64,000 bases of DNA from an uncultured Endomicrobiia bacterium (GTDB lineage: Bacteria; Elusimicrobiota; Endomicrobiia; Endomicrobiales; Endomicrobiaceae). A program made the translations under genes and the position numbers. Of the stretch, positions 9,777 to 17,254 are shown piece after piece. The DNA is taken from contig CALHWY010000025.1 of the NCBI GenBank assembly GCA_938040055.1, positions 100,734-164,733 on the forward strand. The letters are read 5' to 3'. Every line of letters starts with the position of its first letter. The stretch's first letter is position 1. The notes under the pieces were generated by a model. It was not told where the DNA came from, searched no databases, and saw only the letters and a list, made by a program, of their open reading frames with translations.

Positions 9777-10174
9777 TGGAAAATTTTATCCTGTCTGTTA
9801 AACATTTCGGTTTTATTTTCAGGATCATAGTCGGTATACCCGCAAAGATGCAAAGTTCCGTGTATGACAAGATAGGCAAGCTCCCGGCGCCACGTATTGC
9901 CGTAACTTTTCGCCTGTTTTTTGGAGCGCTCACGCGATATATATATGTCGCCGATAAACATCTCGGGAACCACAAGAAACGAGATAACGTCGGTTATTCT
10001 CCGCACTTTTCTGTAACGGGCGTTCATTTTCTTTATTTCCGCGTCGCTTACCATTATAAAATTAATCTGATATTTTTTTATATTTTCCGATTTTAAAGTC
10101 ATTTCGGCCGCCCGCTTAAGCAAAGGCAAATCTTTTTCCGGGAAACGGATGAAATTTATCTCCTTATTTGTCAT
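9761..10174 (-). CDS. ybeY: endoribonuclease YbeY, 16S rRNA maturation
   Basis: YbeY is a zinc-dependent single-strand endoribonuclease needed for 16S rRNA 3' processing and ribosome quality control. The signatures are DVISFLV, FIGDIYIS and the metal motif HGTLHLCGYTDYD. In the common motif, HGxLHxxxYDH, the third ligand is His. Here Asp occupies that position, a variant also known in some other phyla. I prefer the ATG at 10174, which has AAGGA about eight bases upstream within the preceding gene, giving 137 residues. An alternative ATG at 10204 adds ten residues. The gene overlaps both neighbours, consistent with tight coupling in the operon. Confidence 0.9.
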   Translation of the reverse strand: MTNKEINFIRFPEKDLPLLKRAAEMTLKSENIKKYQINFIMVSDAEIKKMNARYRKVRRITDVISFLVVPEMFIGDIYISRERSKKQAKSYGNTWRRELAYLVIHGTLHLCGYTDYDPENKTEMFNRQDKIFQCLFS

Positions 10175-11657
10175 CGTCTTTTTCCTTATATTCGATTCTG
10201 GCATGATGTATCCCGATAAGGGAAGATATTACGCTGTTTCCTATCATCTGCAAATCCTTCAAAGTGATGGGGCATTCGGAAAACTGTCCGTCCGTAAATT
10301 TGTTATTTATTATTTTTTTCACGGTCTCTTTTATTCTCATAGCGCTCGGGTCGTCAAGCGCCCTGCAGGCCGCTTCGGAAGAATCCGCGATCATCAAAAT
10401 GGCCGCCACTTTGGTGCGAGGCCTGGGGCCGGGATAGCGGAAATTTTCCATATTCGTGTTTTTATTCAATTCCAAAGCTTTATGATAAAAGAAATGAATC
10501 GTAGTGGTTCCGTGATGCTGTTCAATATTGTCTATTATAGCCTGGTCAAGATTATGCTTTTTCGCCAAAACCACCCCGTCTTTGACATGCGACGAAAGAA
10601 TAAGGCTTGACATAGTGGGAGTCAGGGGATCATGAGGATTGGGCCCCGAGCCCTGGTTTTCTATAAAATACTGCGGAGCGTTAAGCTTTCCTATGTCATG
10701 ATAATACGAGCTTACCCTTGCCAGAAGAGAATCCGCACCGATAGCGTCCGCGGCCTGCTCGGCTATGGCGGCGGTCATCAGGGAATGATGATATGTTCCG
10801 GGAGCTTCAAGCATAAGCCTTTTGAGAAGCTTATTGTTAAAATCCGTAAGCTCTATGAGTTTTATGCTTGTGGTTCTTGAAAAAAACGTTTCAAAAAACG
10901 GCATTAATGCAAGAATCAGTATTACGGCGAAAACCGCGTTAAGAATTCCGTAAAGAAGATTTATCCGATATGAATGCAAATCATATATTTTCAAAAGGAA
11001 AAACATCGTTATAACAATAATATTTACCACAGCTACTCTTAAAAAAACGCCGGTAAAATCCGATCTTTTTCTTATTTTCCTTATGCCGCTTATTCCCGCA
11101 AGCGAACCGCAAAGCATTATAAAGAAAATATCAAAACGCATATCCATAACAAATGCCGCGAACAAACTCAATATTATCGTGTAAAGAAGCCCTATTCTTC
11201 CCGATAAAAGCATAGCGGACATAACCACAAAAGCCGACACGGGGAAAACTGCGGGATTTAGATACTCCCGCAGAATCTGAAGGATGAAAAGGGCTATTAT
11301 AAAAAGAAGACACACCAGCACTACGGCGTCATTGTCTTTAAGTATGTCTTCTTCTTTTCCTTTCGTCTGCGCGATAAAAAAAGCTGCAACCCCGGACATA
11401 AAAATCACCACGGCAAGAACCGTCTCATATCTTAATCCGAAGCGGAAAGAAAGCATAGCCGAGATTATCACGAACGTCAAAGAGACGGAAAGTCCTCTGG
11501 GTATTTTGATTTCCTTGTTAAGGAGATTTTTCGCGTTTCTTACAGCCGGCCCTTTCGGTTTTGCCGCCCCCAGCTTTCTGGCGGACAAAATAAGAACGCC
11601 CCGCACAAAAAGCTTTATCTTTTCAAAAAAAGCGACTTTATTGTTCTCGCTGTTCAT
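10164..11657 (-). CDS. membrane HD-domain hydrolase, PgpH-like
   Basis: The roughly 497-residue protein has seven to eight hydrophobic helices (about residues 55-270) followed by a cytosolic HD domain. The HD signatures are GTYHHSLMTAAIAEQAA, then SYYHDIGKL, then SSHVKDGVVLAKKH and EQHHGTTTIHFFYH. This is the architecture of the 7TM-HD family, whose characterised members (PgpH) hydrolyse cyclic di-AMP. Unlike PgpH of about 700 residues, it lacks the large N-terminal extracellular 7TMR-HDED domain, so ligand sensing may differ. The position between phoH and ybeY is the standard one for this family. I chose the ATG at 11657, which has GAAGG just upstream. An ATG at 11669 is possible. It overlaps phoH. 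Confidence 0.85.
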   Translation of the reverse strand: MNSENNKVAFFEKIKLFVRGVLILSARKLGAAKPKGPAVRNAKNLLNKEIKIPRGLSVSLTFVIISAMLSFRFGLRYETVLAVVIFMSGVAAFFIAQTKGKEEDILKDNDAVVLVCLLFIIALFILQILREYLNPAVFPVSAFVVMSAMLLSGRIGLLYTIILSLFAAFVMDMRFDIFFIMLCGSLAGISGIRKIRKRSDFTGVFLRVAVVNIIVITMFFLLKIYDLHSYRINLLYGILNAVFAVILILALMPFFETFFSRTTSIKLIELTDFNNKLLKRLMLEAPGTYHHSLMTAAIAEQAADAIGADSLLARVSSYYHDIGKLNAPQYFIENQGSGPNPHDPLTPTMSSLILSSHVKDGVVLAKKHNLDQAIIDNIEQHHGTTTIHFFYHKALELNKNTNMENFRYPGPRPRTKVAAILMIADSSEAACRALDDPSAMRIKETVKKIINNKFTDGQFSECPITLKDLQMIGNSVISSLIGIHHARIEYKEKDDDK

Positions 11658-12582
11658 TTTTACCTTCATATGCTTTTACTATTTGCTTTACCAGCTTATG
11701 TCTTACTATATCGTTTTTATCGAAATACACGAATGCGATCTCTTCAATCTTTTTCAGAATCTTTTCAGCCGACAAAAGCCCGGAATTTTTCGGCGACGCG
11801 ATATCTATCTGTGTTCCGTCTCCCGAGACCACCGTCTTGCTGCCCACGCCCATTCTGGTGAGAAACATTTTCATTTGTTCGGCCGTAGTATTTTGCGCCT
11901 CGTCAAGAATTATAAAAGCTTTTTCTATGGTTCTGCCTCTCATATAGGCAAGAGGCACTATCTCTATAGTCTCATCGTCTTTTAAAGCTTTAAACCTGTC
12001 CGCGCCGAGCATATAATAAAAAGCGTCATAAAGCGGTCTGAGATAAGGATTTATTTTTTCATAAAGATCGCCCGGAAGAAAACCCAGCTTTTCCCCGGCC
12101 TCTATTACGGGACGCGTTATGACTATTTTCGATATATTTCCGCTTCTGAGCATTTTAAGAGCGCAGGCAACGGCCAAAAAAGTTTTGCCTGTTCCCGCCG
12201 GCCCGACGGCAAAAACCAAATCTTTTTGAAAAATAGCTTCTATATACTTTTTTTGATTTGACGAGCGCGGCGTTATGATTCTTCCGCTGTATGAAGTGTA
12301 AAGATAATCTCCGGCATTGTTTTCGGTTTTGGGCCCATAAGCGGGCAGAATATCGTTTTCCCCTCTGAAATTGCCGCGGAGAAGCTCTATGTCTTTTACC
12401 GCCTTATCGACTTTAGCGCCATTGCCGCGCACCGATAAAGTAAACATGCCGTTGCCTGCTTCCTGTCTGGCAAATATCTGGACGCCGTATAAGGTTTCAA
12501 TATTTCTTATATTTTCATCCTGTCTGCCCAATAATGCCAAAGCTTCCTGAGAATTATGTAAGAATATTTTTTTTGTGGCCAT
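11638..12582 (-). CDS. phoH: PhoH-family ATPase
   Basis: The 314-residue PhoH-like protein has an N-terminal KH-like segment followed by a P-loop ATPase/helicase-related domain. The Walker A motif is GPAGTGKT (about residue 130). It is followed by ITRPVIEAGEKLGFLPGDL, a PhoH hallmark, the Walker B motif FIILDEAQN (about residue 222) and the GDGTQID motif. PhoH proteins are implicated in RNA metabolism, and their neighbourhood with ybeY supports a role in rRNA or mRNA processing. It is the first confident gene of the leftward operon. No clear Shine-Dalgarno precedes the ATG. Confidence 0.93.
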   Translation of the reverse strand: MATKKIFLHNSQEALALLGRQDENIRNIETLYGVQIFARQEAGNGMFTLSVRGNGAKVDKAVKDIELLRGNFRGENDILPAYGPKTENNAGDYLYTSYSGRIITPRSSNQKKYIEAIFQKDLVFAVGPAGTGKTFLAVACALKMLRSGNISKIVITRPVIEAGEKLGFLPGDLYEKINPYLRPLYDAFYYMLGADRFKALKDDETIEIVPLAYMRGRTIEKAFIILDEAQNTTAEQMKMFLTRMGVGSKTVVSGDGTQIDIASPKNSGLLSAEKILKKIEEIAFVYFDKNDIVRHKLVKQIVKAYEGKNEQREQ

Positions 12583-12591
12583 AATTGTTTA

Positions 12592-12855
12592 TTAACCGCC
12601 GTCTGCGTAATCCTCATATGTTAAGGCATATATTTTACAAAGTATTTCACGGTTATGCCAGTCTTGCAGCGGTCGTGCAAGTTCAAGCTGCCGATGCGAT
12701 ATTCGCATCGGTTTGCATAAAAAAATCTCTCGTATATGCAGTCCGCTTGCAGTAAGACTTTGCCGGCAAACCTTTAAGAGAGCGGCAGCGTGTATCGCTT
12801 TCTCTCTTTGTGTATGGGAAGTACAAGCCGCGAAAAGCGAAAACAAGATTTGCAA
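12592..12855 (-). CDS. short hypothetical frame just upstream of phoH
   Basis: An 87-codon open frame ends nine bases before phoH. Its product is Cys-, His- and Arg-rich (for example MRISHRQLELARPLQDW) and matches no family I know. Codon use (CGA, TTA, ACA) differs from the adjacent genes. A perfect nine-base-pair hairpin (CCGATGCGA paired with TCGCATCGG, 12691-12711) lies inside it. It may be a spurious frame over a structured leader or repeat element. Confidence 0.2.
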   Translation of the reverse strand: MQILFSLFAACTSHTQREKAIHAAALLKVCRQSLTASGLHIREIFLCKPMRISHRQLELARPLQDWHNREILCKIYALTYEDYADGG

Positions 12856-13380
12856 AAGCGCGAAAAAACTAAGTAAAAAAATGCAGAAAAAATTTTAACG
12901 CCGTTAAACAGAAATACAGGAATAAATGCAAAAGCGAAGCGGCTGGTAAAAAAATGAATGAATAAACCTTAAATCACAAATATAAAAAATACGCGGCCGT
13001 TCTCAAAAGCGGGCGGGAAAGGCGGCCGGAAACTATAAAAATCATACCTGAAGAACAAAAGCAAAGCATATGCTTATATCAAAACGGCGGACTGAGCTTA
13101 TGACCCAGGCAGGATAAATGCGCACGGATAATATCTACGGCTGCATATTTAACGGACGGATTGTTTTGATAAAGCATTTGACAGGATATACAAAAGACGG
13201 CAAGGATTATAAGCAAAGACGGCGCGGATACAATAAAAATTCATGCCAGGCAAATAAAGCATACATAAAAAATCTCTTATCACTATATTTCCCGCGGCAT
13301 TGAACCGCCGGAAAATGATATCGTCAGTGTCAAAAACGGACAGTATTTTCCGCGCGCTATTTTAACGGCTTTAAGATAAA

Positions 13381-13458
13381 TATTTTATGTTTAAGCAAGG
13401 CGGGCCGCGGCGAAGTTTGCAAAGAAAAAGCAAATGAGACGCCGCATAACGAAGCTTA
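13381..13458. repeat. 78-bp repeat copy 1, self-complementary
   Basis: This is the first of two direct copies spaced 106 bases apart that differ at about two positions. Internal inverted segments nest: TTAAGC with GCTTAA on the outside, GCGGCG with CGCCGC, and TTTGC with GCAAA around an A-rich loop. It therefore folds as one long hairpin in DNA or RNA. It lies in the roughly 1-kb gap between phoH and aspS. The remainder of that gap (about 12,860-13,380) holds nothing I can support. Confidence 0.75.
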
Positions 13459-13486
13459 ATTACGGAAAATAAATATTTTTGCGAAG

Positions 13487-13573
13487 TATTTTATGTTTAA
13501 GCAAGGCAGGCCGCGGCGAAGTTTGCAAAGAAAAAGCAAATGAGACGCCGCATAACGAAACTTAAACATAAAA
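13487..13573. repeat. 78-bp repeat copy 2 with perfect 13-bp terminal inverted repeats
   Basis: The second copy (core 13487-13564) is bounded by TTTTATGTTTAAG and its exact reverse complement CTTAAACATAAAA (13489-13501 and 13561-13573). The same inner stems as copy 1 lie between them. It begins 14 bases beyond the aspS stop codon, so in RNA it would form a large stem downstream of aspS and may act as its terminator or 3' stabiliser. The format resembles a palindromic REP- or MITE-like element without coding capacity. Confidence 0.7.
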
Positions 13574-13587
13574 GACAAAGCATAAAA

Positions 13588-15354
13588 TCAGTTTTTTGCC
13601 TGTTTGACCGCTACTCTTATCCCCAATTCTTTAAGCTGTTTTTCGCTTACCTGCGCGGGAGCATTGGAAAGAGGATCAAAGGCTTTCTGAGTTTTAGGAA
13701 AAGCAATAACTTCCCTGATTGATTCTTCTCCCGCAAGTAAAGCGCAAAGCCTGTCAAACCCTAGAGCAATGCCGGCATGAGGAGGCGCTCCATAGGTAAG
13801 CGCGTCAAGCAAAAACCCGAATTTGTCTTTGGCCGCTTCATCGGAAATGCCAAGAAGCCCAAAGACTTTTTTCTGCACTTCGTTCTTATGAATTCTGACG
13901 GAACCGCCGCCAAGTTCCACTCCGTTTAAAACAATGTCGTAAGCTTTAGCTTCGGCGTTTGCGGCATTTTCAGCCGTAAGCGCTTTAGCGTCTTTGGGAC
14001 AAGTAAAAGGATGATGCAGAGCCTGCCATCTTTTTTCGTCTTTATCCCACTCAAACATGGGGAAATCGACGACCCACAAAAAGTTGAATTTATTTTTGTC
14101 GATAAGACCCAGCTCTTTGCCCATTTTCAGCCTTAAAGCGCCAAGCCCCTGAGCTGCAATTTTCTCTTCATCAGCCAGAAATACTATCAAATCTCCGGCT
14201 TTCGCATGCAATTTCGAAATTATAGTCTTTATTTCTTCCTCTTTGAAATATTTGACTATATTTGATTCCGCGCCCGTTTCCGTAACTTTCATCCAGGCAA
14301 GACCTTTTGCCCCGTACTCTCCTACAAATTTGGTAAGCCCGTCAATTTCGGAACGCGAAAAAGAAGATCCGGACGGTATGCACAAACCTCTTACTACTCC
14401 GCCTTTTGCCAAAACATCGGCGAAAACGCCGAAAGTGCTGTCTTTAAGTTCGCTGCTGAAATCCTGTATCAGCATTTCAAACCTTGTATCGGGCTTATCC
14501 GAACCGTATCCGAGCATTGCTTCCCGATAAGACATTCTTTTAAAAGGAATGCTTATATCAATATTCAGCGCCGCTTTAAAAACCCTTGCGAGCATTCTTT
14601 CAATAACATCCATTACATCGGTTTCCTCGACAAAAGACATTTCAAGGTCAACCTGAGTAAACTCAAGCTGTCTGTCGGCCCTCAAGTCTTCATCCCTGAA
14701 ACATCTGGCTATTTGGTAATATTTGTCGAATCCGGCTACCATAAGAATCTGCTTAAATATCTGCGGAGACTGCGGCAAAGCGTAAAAACTGCCGTGATGA
14801 AGCCTTGCCGGCACTAAAAAATCCCTGGCTCCTTCCGGAGTCGACTTGCCAAGAAAAGGCGTTTCAATCTCAAGAAAACCGTTTTCGTCCAAAAAGTTTC
14901 TAATTTCCCGGGAAATTTTATGTCTCATTATAAAGTTTTTCTGAAAACCCGGACGGCGCATATCAAGATAACGGTATTTAAGTCTCAGCTCTTCCGAAGT
15001 GTCGACATAATCGGAGATTTCAAAAGGAAGCCCCGGAGCCCCGTTTACTATTTCAAGCTCGCAGACGACAAGCTCCACTCGGCCTGTAGGCATATTGGGA
15101 TTAACGGTTCCTTCCGGTCTGTTTCTTACAAGCCCTTTTACGGAGATAACGTATTCGCTGCGAAGTTTTTCCGCCGCCAAGAAGATCTCTTTATTCTCAG
15201 GCTGGAAAACAATCTGGACAATTCCCTCCCTGTCCCTGAGGTCGATAAAAATAACCCCGCCGTGATCTCTTCTTGAGTGCACCCATCCGCTTACCGAGAG
15301 TTCCCTGCCTATACTATCCTCTCTTACTTGGCCGCAATAACAGCTTCTCTTCAT
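13588..15354 (-). CDS. aspS: aspartate--tRNA ligase, bacterial type
   Basis: The 588-residue enzyme charges tRNA-Asp, or tRNA-Asx if it is non-discriminating. An N-terminal OB-fold anticodon domain (SVSGWVHSRRDHGGVIFIDL) precedes class II motif 1 (FLEIETPFLGKSTPEGARDF), motif 2 (ARCFRDEDLRADRQLEFTQ) and motif 3 (AGIALGFDRLCALLAG). The bacterial GAD insertion occupies roughly residues 290-410. Length is standard. The start at 15354 has a good ribosome site, AGGAAGGG. It lies 14 bases after the Nudix gene and is co-transcribed with it. Specificity for Asp versus Asn tRNA cannot be read safely by eye. Confidence 0.96.
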   Translation of the reverse strand: MKRSCYCGQVREDSIGRELSVSGWVHSRRDHGGVIFIDLRDREGIVQIVFQPENKEIFLAAEKLRSEYVISVKGLVRNRPEGTVNPNMPTGRVELVVCELEIVNGAPGLPFEISDYVDTSEELRLKYRYLDMRRPGFQKNFIMRHKISREIRNFLDENGFLEIETPFLGKSTPEGARDFLVPARLHHGSFYALPQSPQIFKQILMVAGFDKYYQIARCFRDEDLRADRQLEFTQVDLEMSFVEETDVMDVIERMLARVFKAALNIDISIPFKRMSYREAMLGYGSDKPDTRFEMLIQDFSSELKDSTFGVFADVLAKGGVVRGLCIPSGSSFSRSEIDGLTKFVGEYGAKGLAWMKVTETGAESNIVKYFKEEEIKTIISKLHAKAGDLIVFLADEEKIAAQGLGALRLKMGKELGLIDKNKFNFLWVVDFPMFEWDKDEKRWQALHHPFTCPKDAKALTAENAANAEAKAYDIVLNGVELGGGSVRIHKNEVQKKVFGLLGISDEAAKDKFGFLLDALTYGAPPHAGIALGFDRLCALLAGEESIREVIAFPKTQKAFDPLSNAPAQVSEKQLKELGIRVAVKQAKN

Positions 15355-15368
15355 AAAAATATCCCTTC

Positions 15369-15893
15369 CTATTTTAAAATATTATCGAAATACAGTAATG
15401 CTATCACAGTTTTCGAATCCATAATTTCGCCGTTTTTAACCATGCAAACGGCTTTTTTGAAATCAAAGATTTCGGCGTATACGAATTCATCCTCGTCGGG
15501 ACGGCTTTCTCCTTTTATAAGTCCGAAAGCCGCAAAAATATGCAGAATTTCATTTGAAAAAGCGGTGGAAGGATAAAAATCCAGCATTTTTTCCATCCTT
15601 TTGGCTTTATAGCCCGTTTCTTCTTCCAGTTCCCTTTTTATGCAGTGCAAAGGAGACTCTCCTTTGTCCAGTTTGCCGGCGGGTATTTCATAAGTGTATT
15701 TATTTATGGGATATCTGTACTGTCTGACAAGAATAATATTGCGCCTGTCCAGAAACGGAAGAACAGCCGCGGCTCCGGGATGCCCGAGATACTCTCTTTC
15801 CGCGCGGCTGCCGTTTTGAAGAGATACTTCATCACAGTAAAAATCCACCGCTTTTCCGGAATATATTTTATTTTGCTTGACAAGTTTTTCCAT
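15369..15893 (-). CDS. Nudix hydrolase, ADP-ribose pyrophosphatase type
   Basis: The 174-residue protein contains a complete Nudix box, GKLDKGESPLHCIKRELEEE followed by TGY, with the catalytic REXXEE core. An upstream segment, VRQYRYPINKYTYEIPAGK, is typical of ADP-ribose and nucleoside-diphosphate-sugar pyrophosphatases (NudF/YqkG group). Such enzymes clear ADP-ribose to AMP and ribose-5-phosphate. The exact substrate is inferred from the family. The gene heads a two-gene unit with aspS. The ribosome site is weak. Confidence 0.88.
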   Translation of the reverse strand: MEKLVKQNKIYSGKAVDFYCDEVSLQNGSRAEREYLGHPGAAAVLPFLDRRNIILVRQYRYPINKYTYEIPAGKLDKGESPLHCIKRELEEETGYKAKRMEKMLDFYPSTAFSNEILHIFAAFGLIKGESRPDEDEFVYAEIFDFKKAVCMVKNGEIMDSKTVIALLYFDNILK

Positions 15894-16025
15894 TTTTGGT
15901 CCGCTCTTTTCCTTTTAGTTGGTAATTTTATCATTTTTTAAGCTTCTTTCAAAATTCTTTTGCCGAAAAATTTCAAAGCCAGCGCAGATTTTCAAATAGC
16001 GAGAGTTATGCATTTTCTTCTTTTT

Positions 16026-16353
16026 TTGACAAATTCATTATGCGCTGTCATGATATTCGCAAGCAGCCTTAACCGTCGTCATGTTCATATATTGGGCAGT
16101 CAATAAGATTTCTTCTTTCCGTCTTTTGTAGGGCAATGTGGATTTTAACAAATTTCACTAAAAAAAGTCCGTACAGGCTTCAAAAAATATCAATATATTT
16201 TTATGCAAACAGGCCCAAGAAACCGGCCGGCCGTCTTTTTTCAAATATTTTATGCCGTGTGAAGCCGCCGGCTTTCAAATAACGCCTTTGTTTTATCCGG
16301 CATTCGGTTTTCATTCCGGATTTTATCGGCAGGGAAAAATCCGGCATTTTTTT
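16026..16353 (+). ncRNA. candidate small transcript: promoter plus intrinsic terminator, no gene
   Basis: An ideal -35 element, TTGACA (16026-16031), is followed 17 bases later by CATGAT (16049-16054). About 260 bases on is an intrinsic terminator on the same strand: CCGGATTTT, loop ATCGGCAGGG, AAAATCCGG, then CATTTTTTT (16316-16353). No + strand gene lies between, and the nearest genes face away on each side. This predicts a transcript of about 290 nt that might be a small RNA or the leader of a lost gene. No known RNA family was recognised. Confidence 0.35.
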
Positions 16354-16570
16354 AACGGCAAACAATATGCGCACGGACATAAAACAAACTTAACGAATAC
16401 GGAAAAATACGCTTTTTATAAATCCCGAAAAATAAAAACCGTTTTTTCTCTTCATGCTTTAAAATATTAAAAAAAGACCGGCAGAAAAACAGGGAATAAA
16501 AAACATTAAAATATTATTAAAATTTTTTAACGGATGATAAAAAAGAGCCGGAAAAAATAAAAAAACAGCA

Positions 16571-16600
16571 TTGCAAAAAAATATCAATTTGTTGTATAAT
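16571..16600 (+). promoter_or_regulatory. promoter of ndk-pckG
   Basis: TTGCAA (16571-16576) and TATAAT (16595-16600) are separated by 18 bases in the AT-rich region before ndk. This predicts a 5' leader of about 105 bases. It is the best sigma-70-like promoter in the gap and faces the ndk-pckG operon. Confidence 0.65.
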
Positions 16601-16714
16601 ATTTCAAATATACAGTATACATATAGTTTGCGGCATAAGACGCATATCCGTGCTGCAATTTTTTTATATGCAAATTCAAGCAAAGCGCTAATTTCAGTTT
16701 TAAGGGAGAAAAAA

Positions 16715-17227
16715 ATGGCTATAGAACAGCTTTTAATCCTGATTAAACCGGACGGGATTAAAAAATCATTAACCGGAAATATTCTGACCAAGCTTTCCGA
16801 AGCGCGGATGGTAATAATAGGGGCCAAAGCGGTAAAAGTAAGCAAAGACCTTGCCGAACGCCACTATTATCATTTGAAAGACAAGCCTTTTTTCGGAGAA
16901 CTTGTTGAATATATTCAGGGAAAACTTTACGGAGAGCCCTGGGACAGAGTTCTTGCTTTCGTCTATCAGGGAGAAGACGCCATATCCAGAATGAGAAAAA
17001 TCGCCGGCGCCACAAATCCCGAAGAAGCCGATCCCGTTTCCATAAGAGGGGCTTACGGAAGAATCACGACGAAAGGCGTTTATGAAAATGTCGTTCATTG
17101 TTCATCCGACGCCGCGGAAGCCGAGAGAGAAATAAAACTTTGGTTTTCCCCCGATGAAATAGTAAATAAAATATATCCTACAAAACAAATATCGGTTGAA
17201 AAAGAAGAAAAAACGGTTTGGGCATAA
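16715..17227 (+). CDS. ndk: nucleoside diphosphate kinase, atypical active site
   Basis: The enzyme transfers the terminal phosphate between nucleoside triphosphates and diphosphates. Family landmarks are LILIKPDGIKKSLTGNIL at the N-terminus, HYYHLKDKPFFGELVEYI, RKIAGATNPEEADP and the phospho-histidine segment ENVVHCSSDAAEAEREI. The usual catalytic motif is NxxHGSDS, whereas here it reads NVVHCSSD. The usual GPV after the Kpn loop region is replaced by EPWDRV. At 170 residues it is longer than the common 140, mostly through a C-terminal extension. The start at 16715 is set by AAGGGAG directly upstream. pckG follows 27 bases later, so the pair is co-transcribed. Confidence 0.9.
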   Translation: MAIEQLLILIKPDGIKKSLTGNILTKLSEARMVIIGAKAVKVSKDLAERHYYHLKDKPFFGELVEYIQGKLYGEPWDRVLAFVYQGEDAISRMRKIAGATNPEEADPVSIRGAYGRITTKGVYENVVHCSSDAAEAEREIKLWFSPDEIVNKIYPTKQISVEKEEKTVWA

Positions 17228-17254
17228 ATTTATTATTAAGGAGTTTAAAAAAAA

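Noticed and set aside
12600..12720. Possible tRNA near GTGCAAGTTCAAGC
   Set aside because: No acceptor stem, D arm or proper T arm can be assembled around it.
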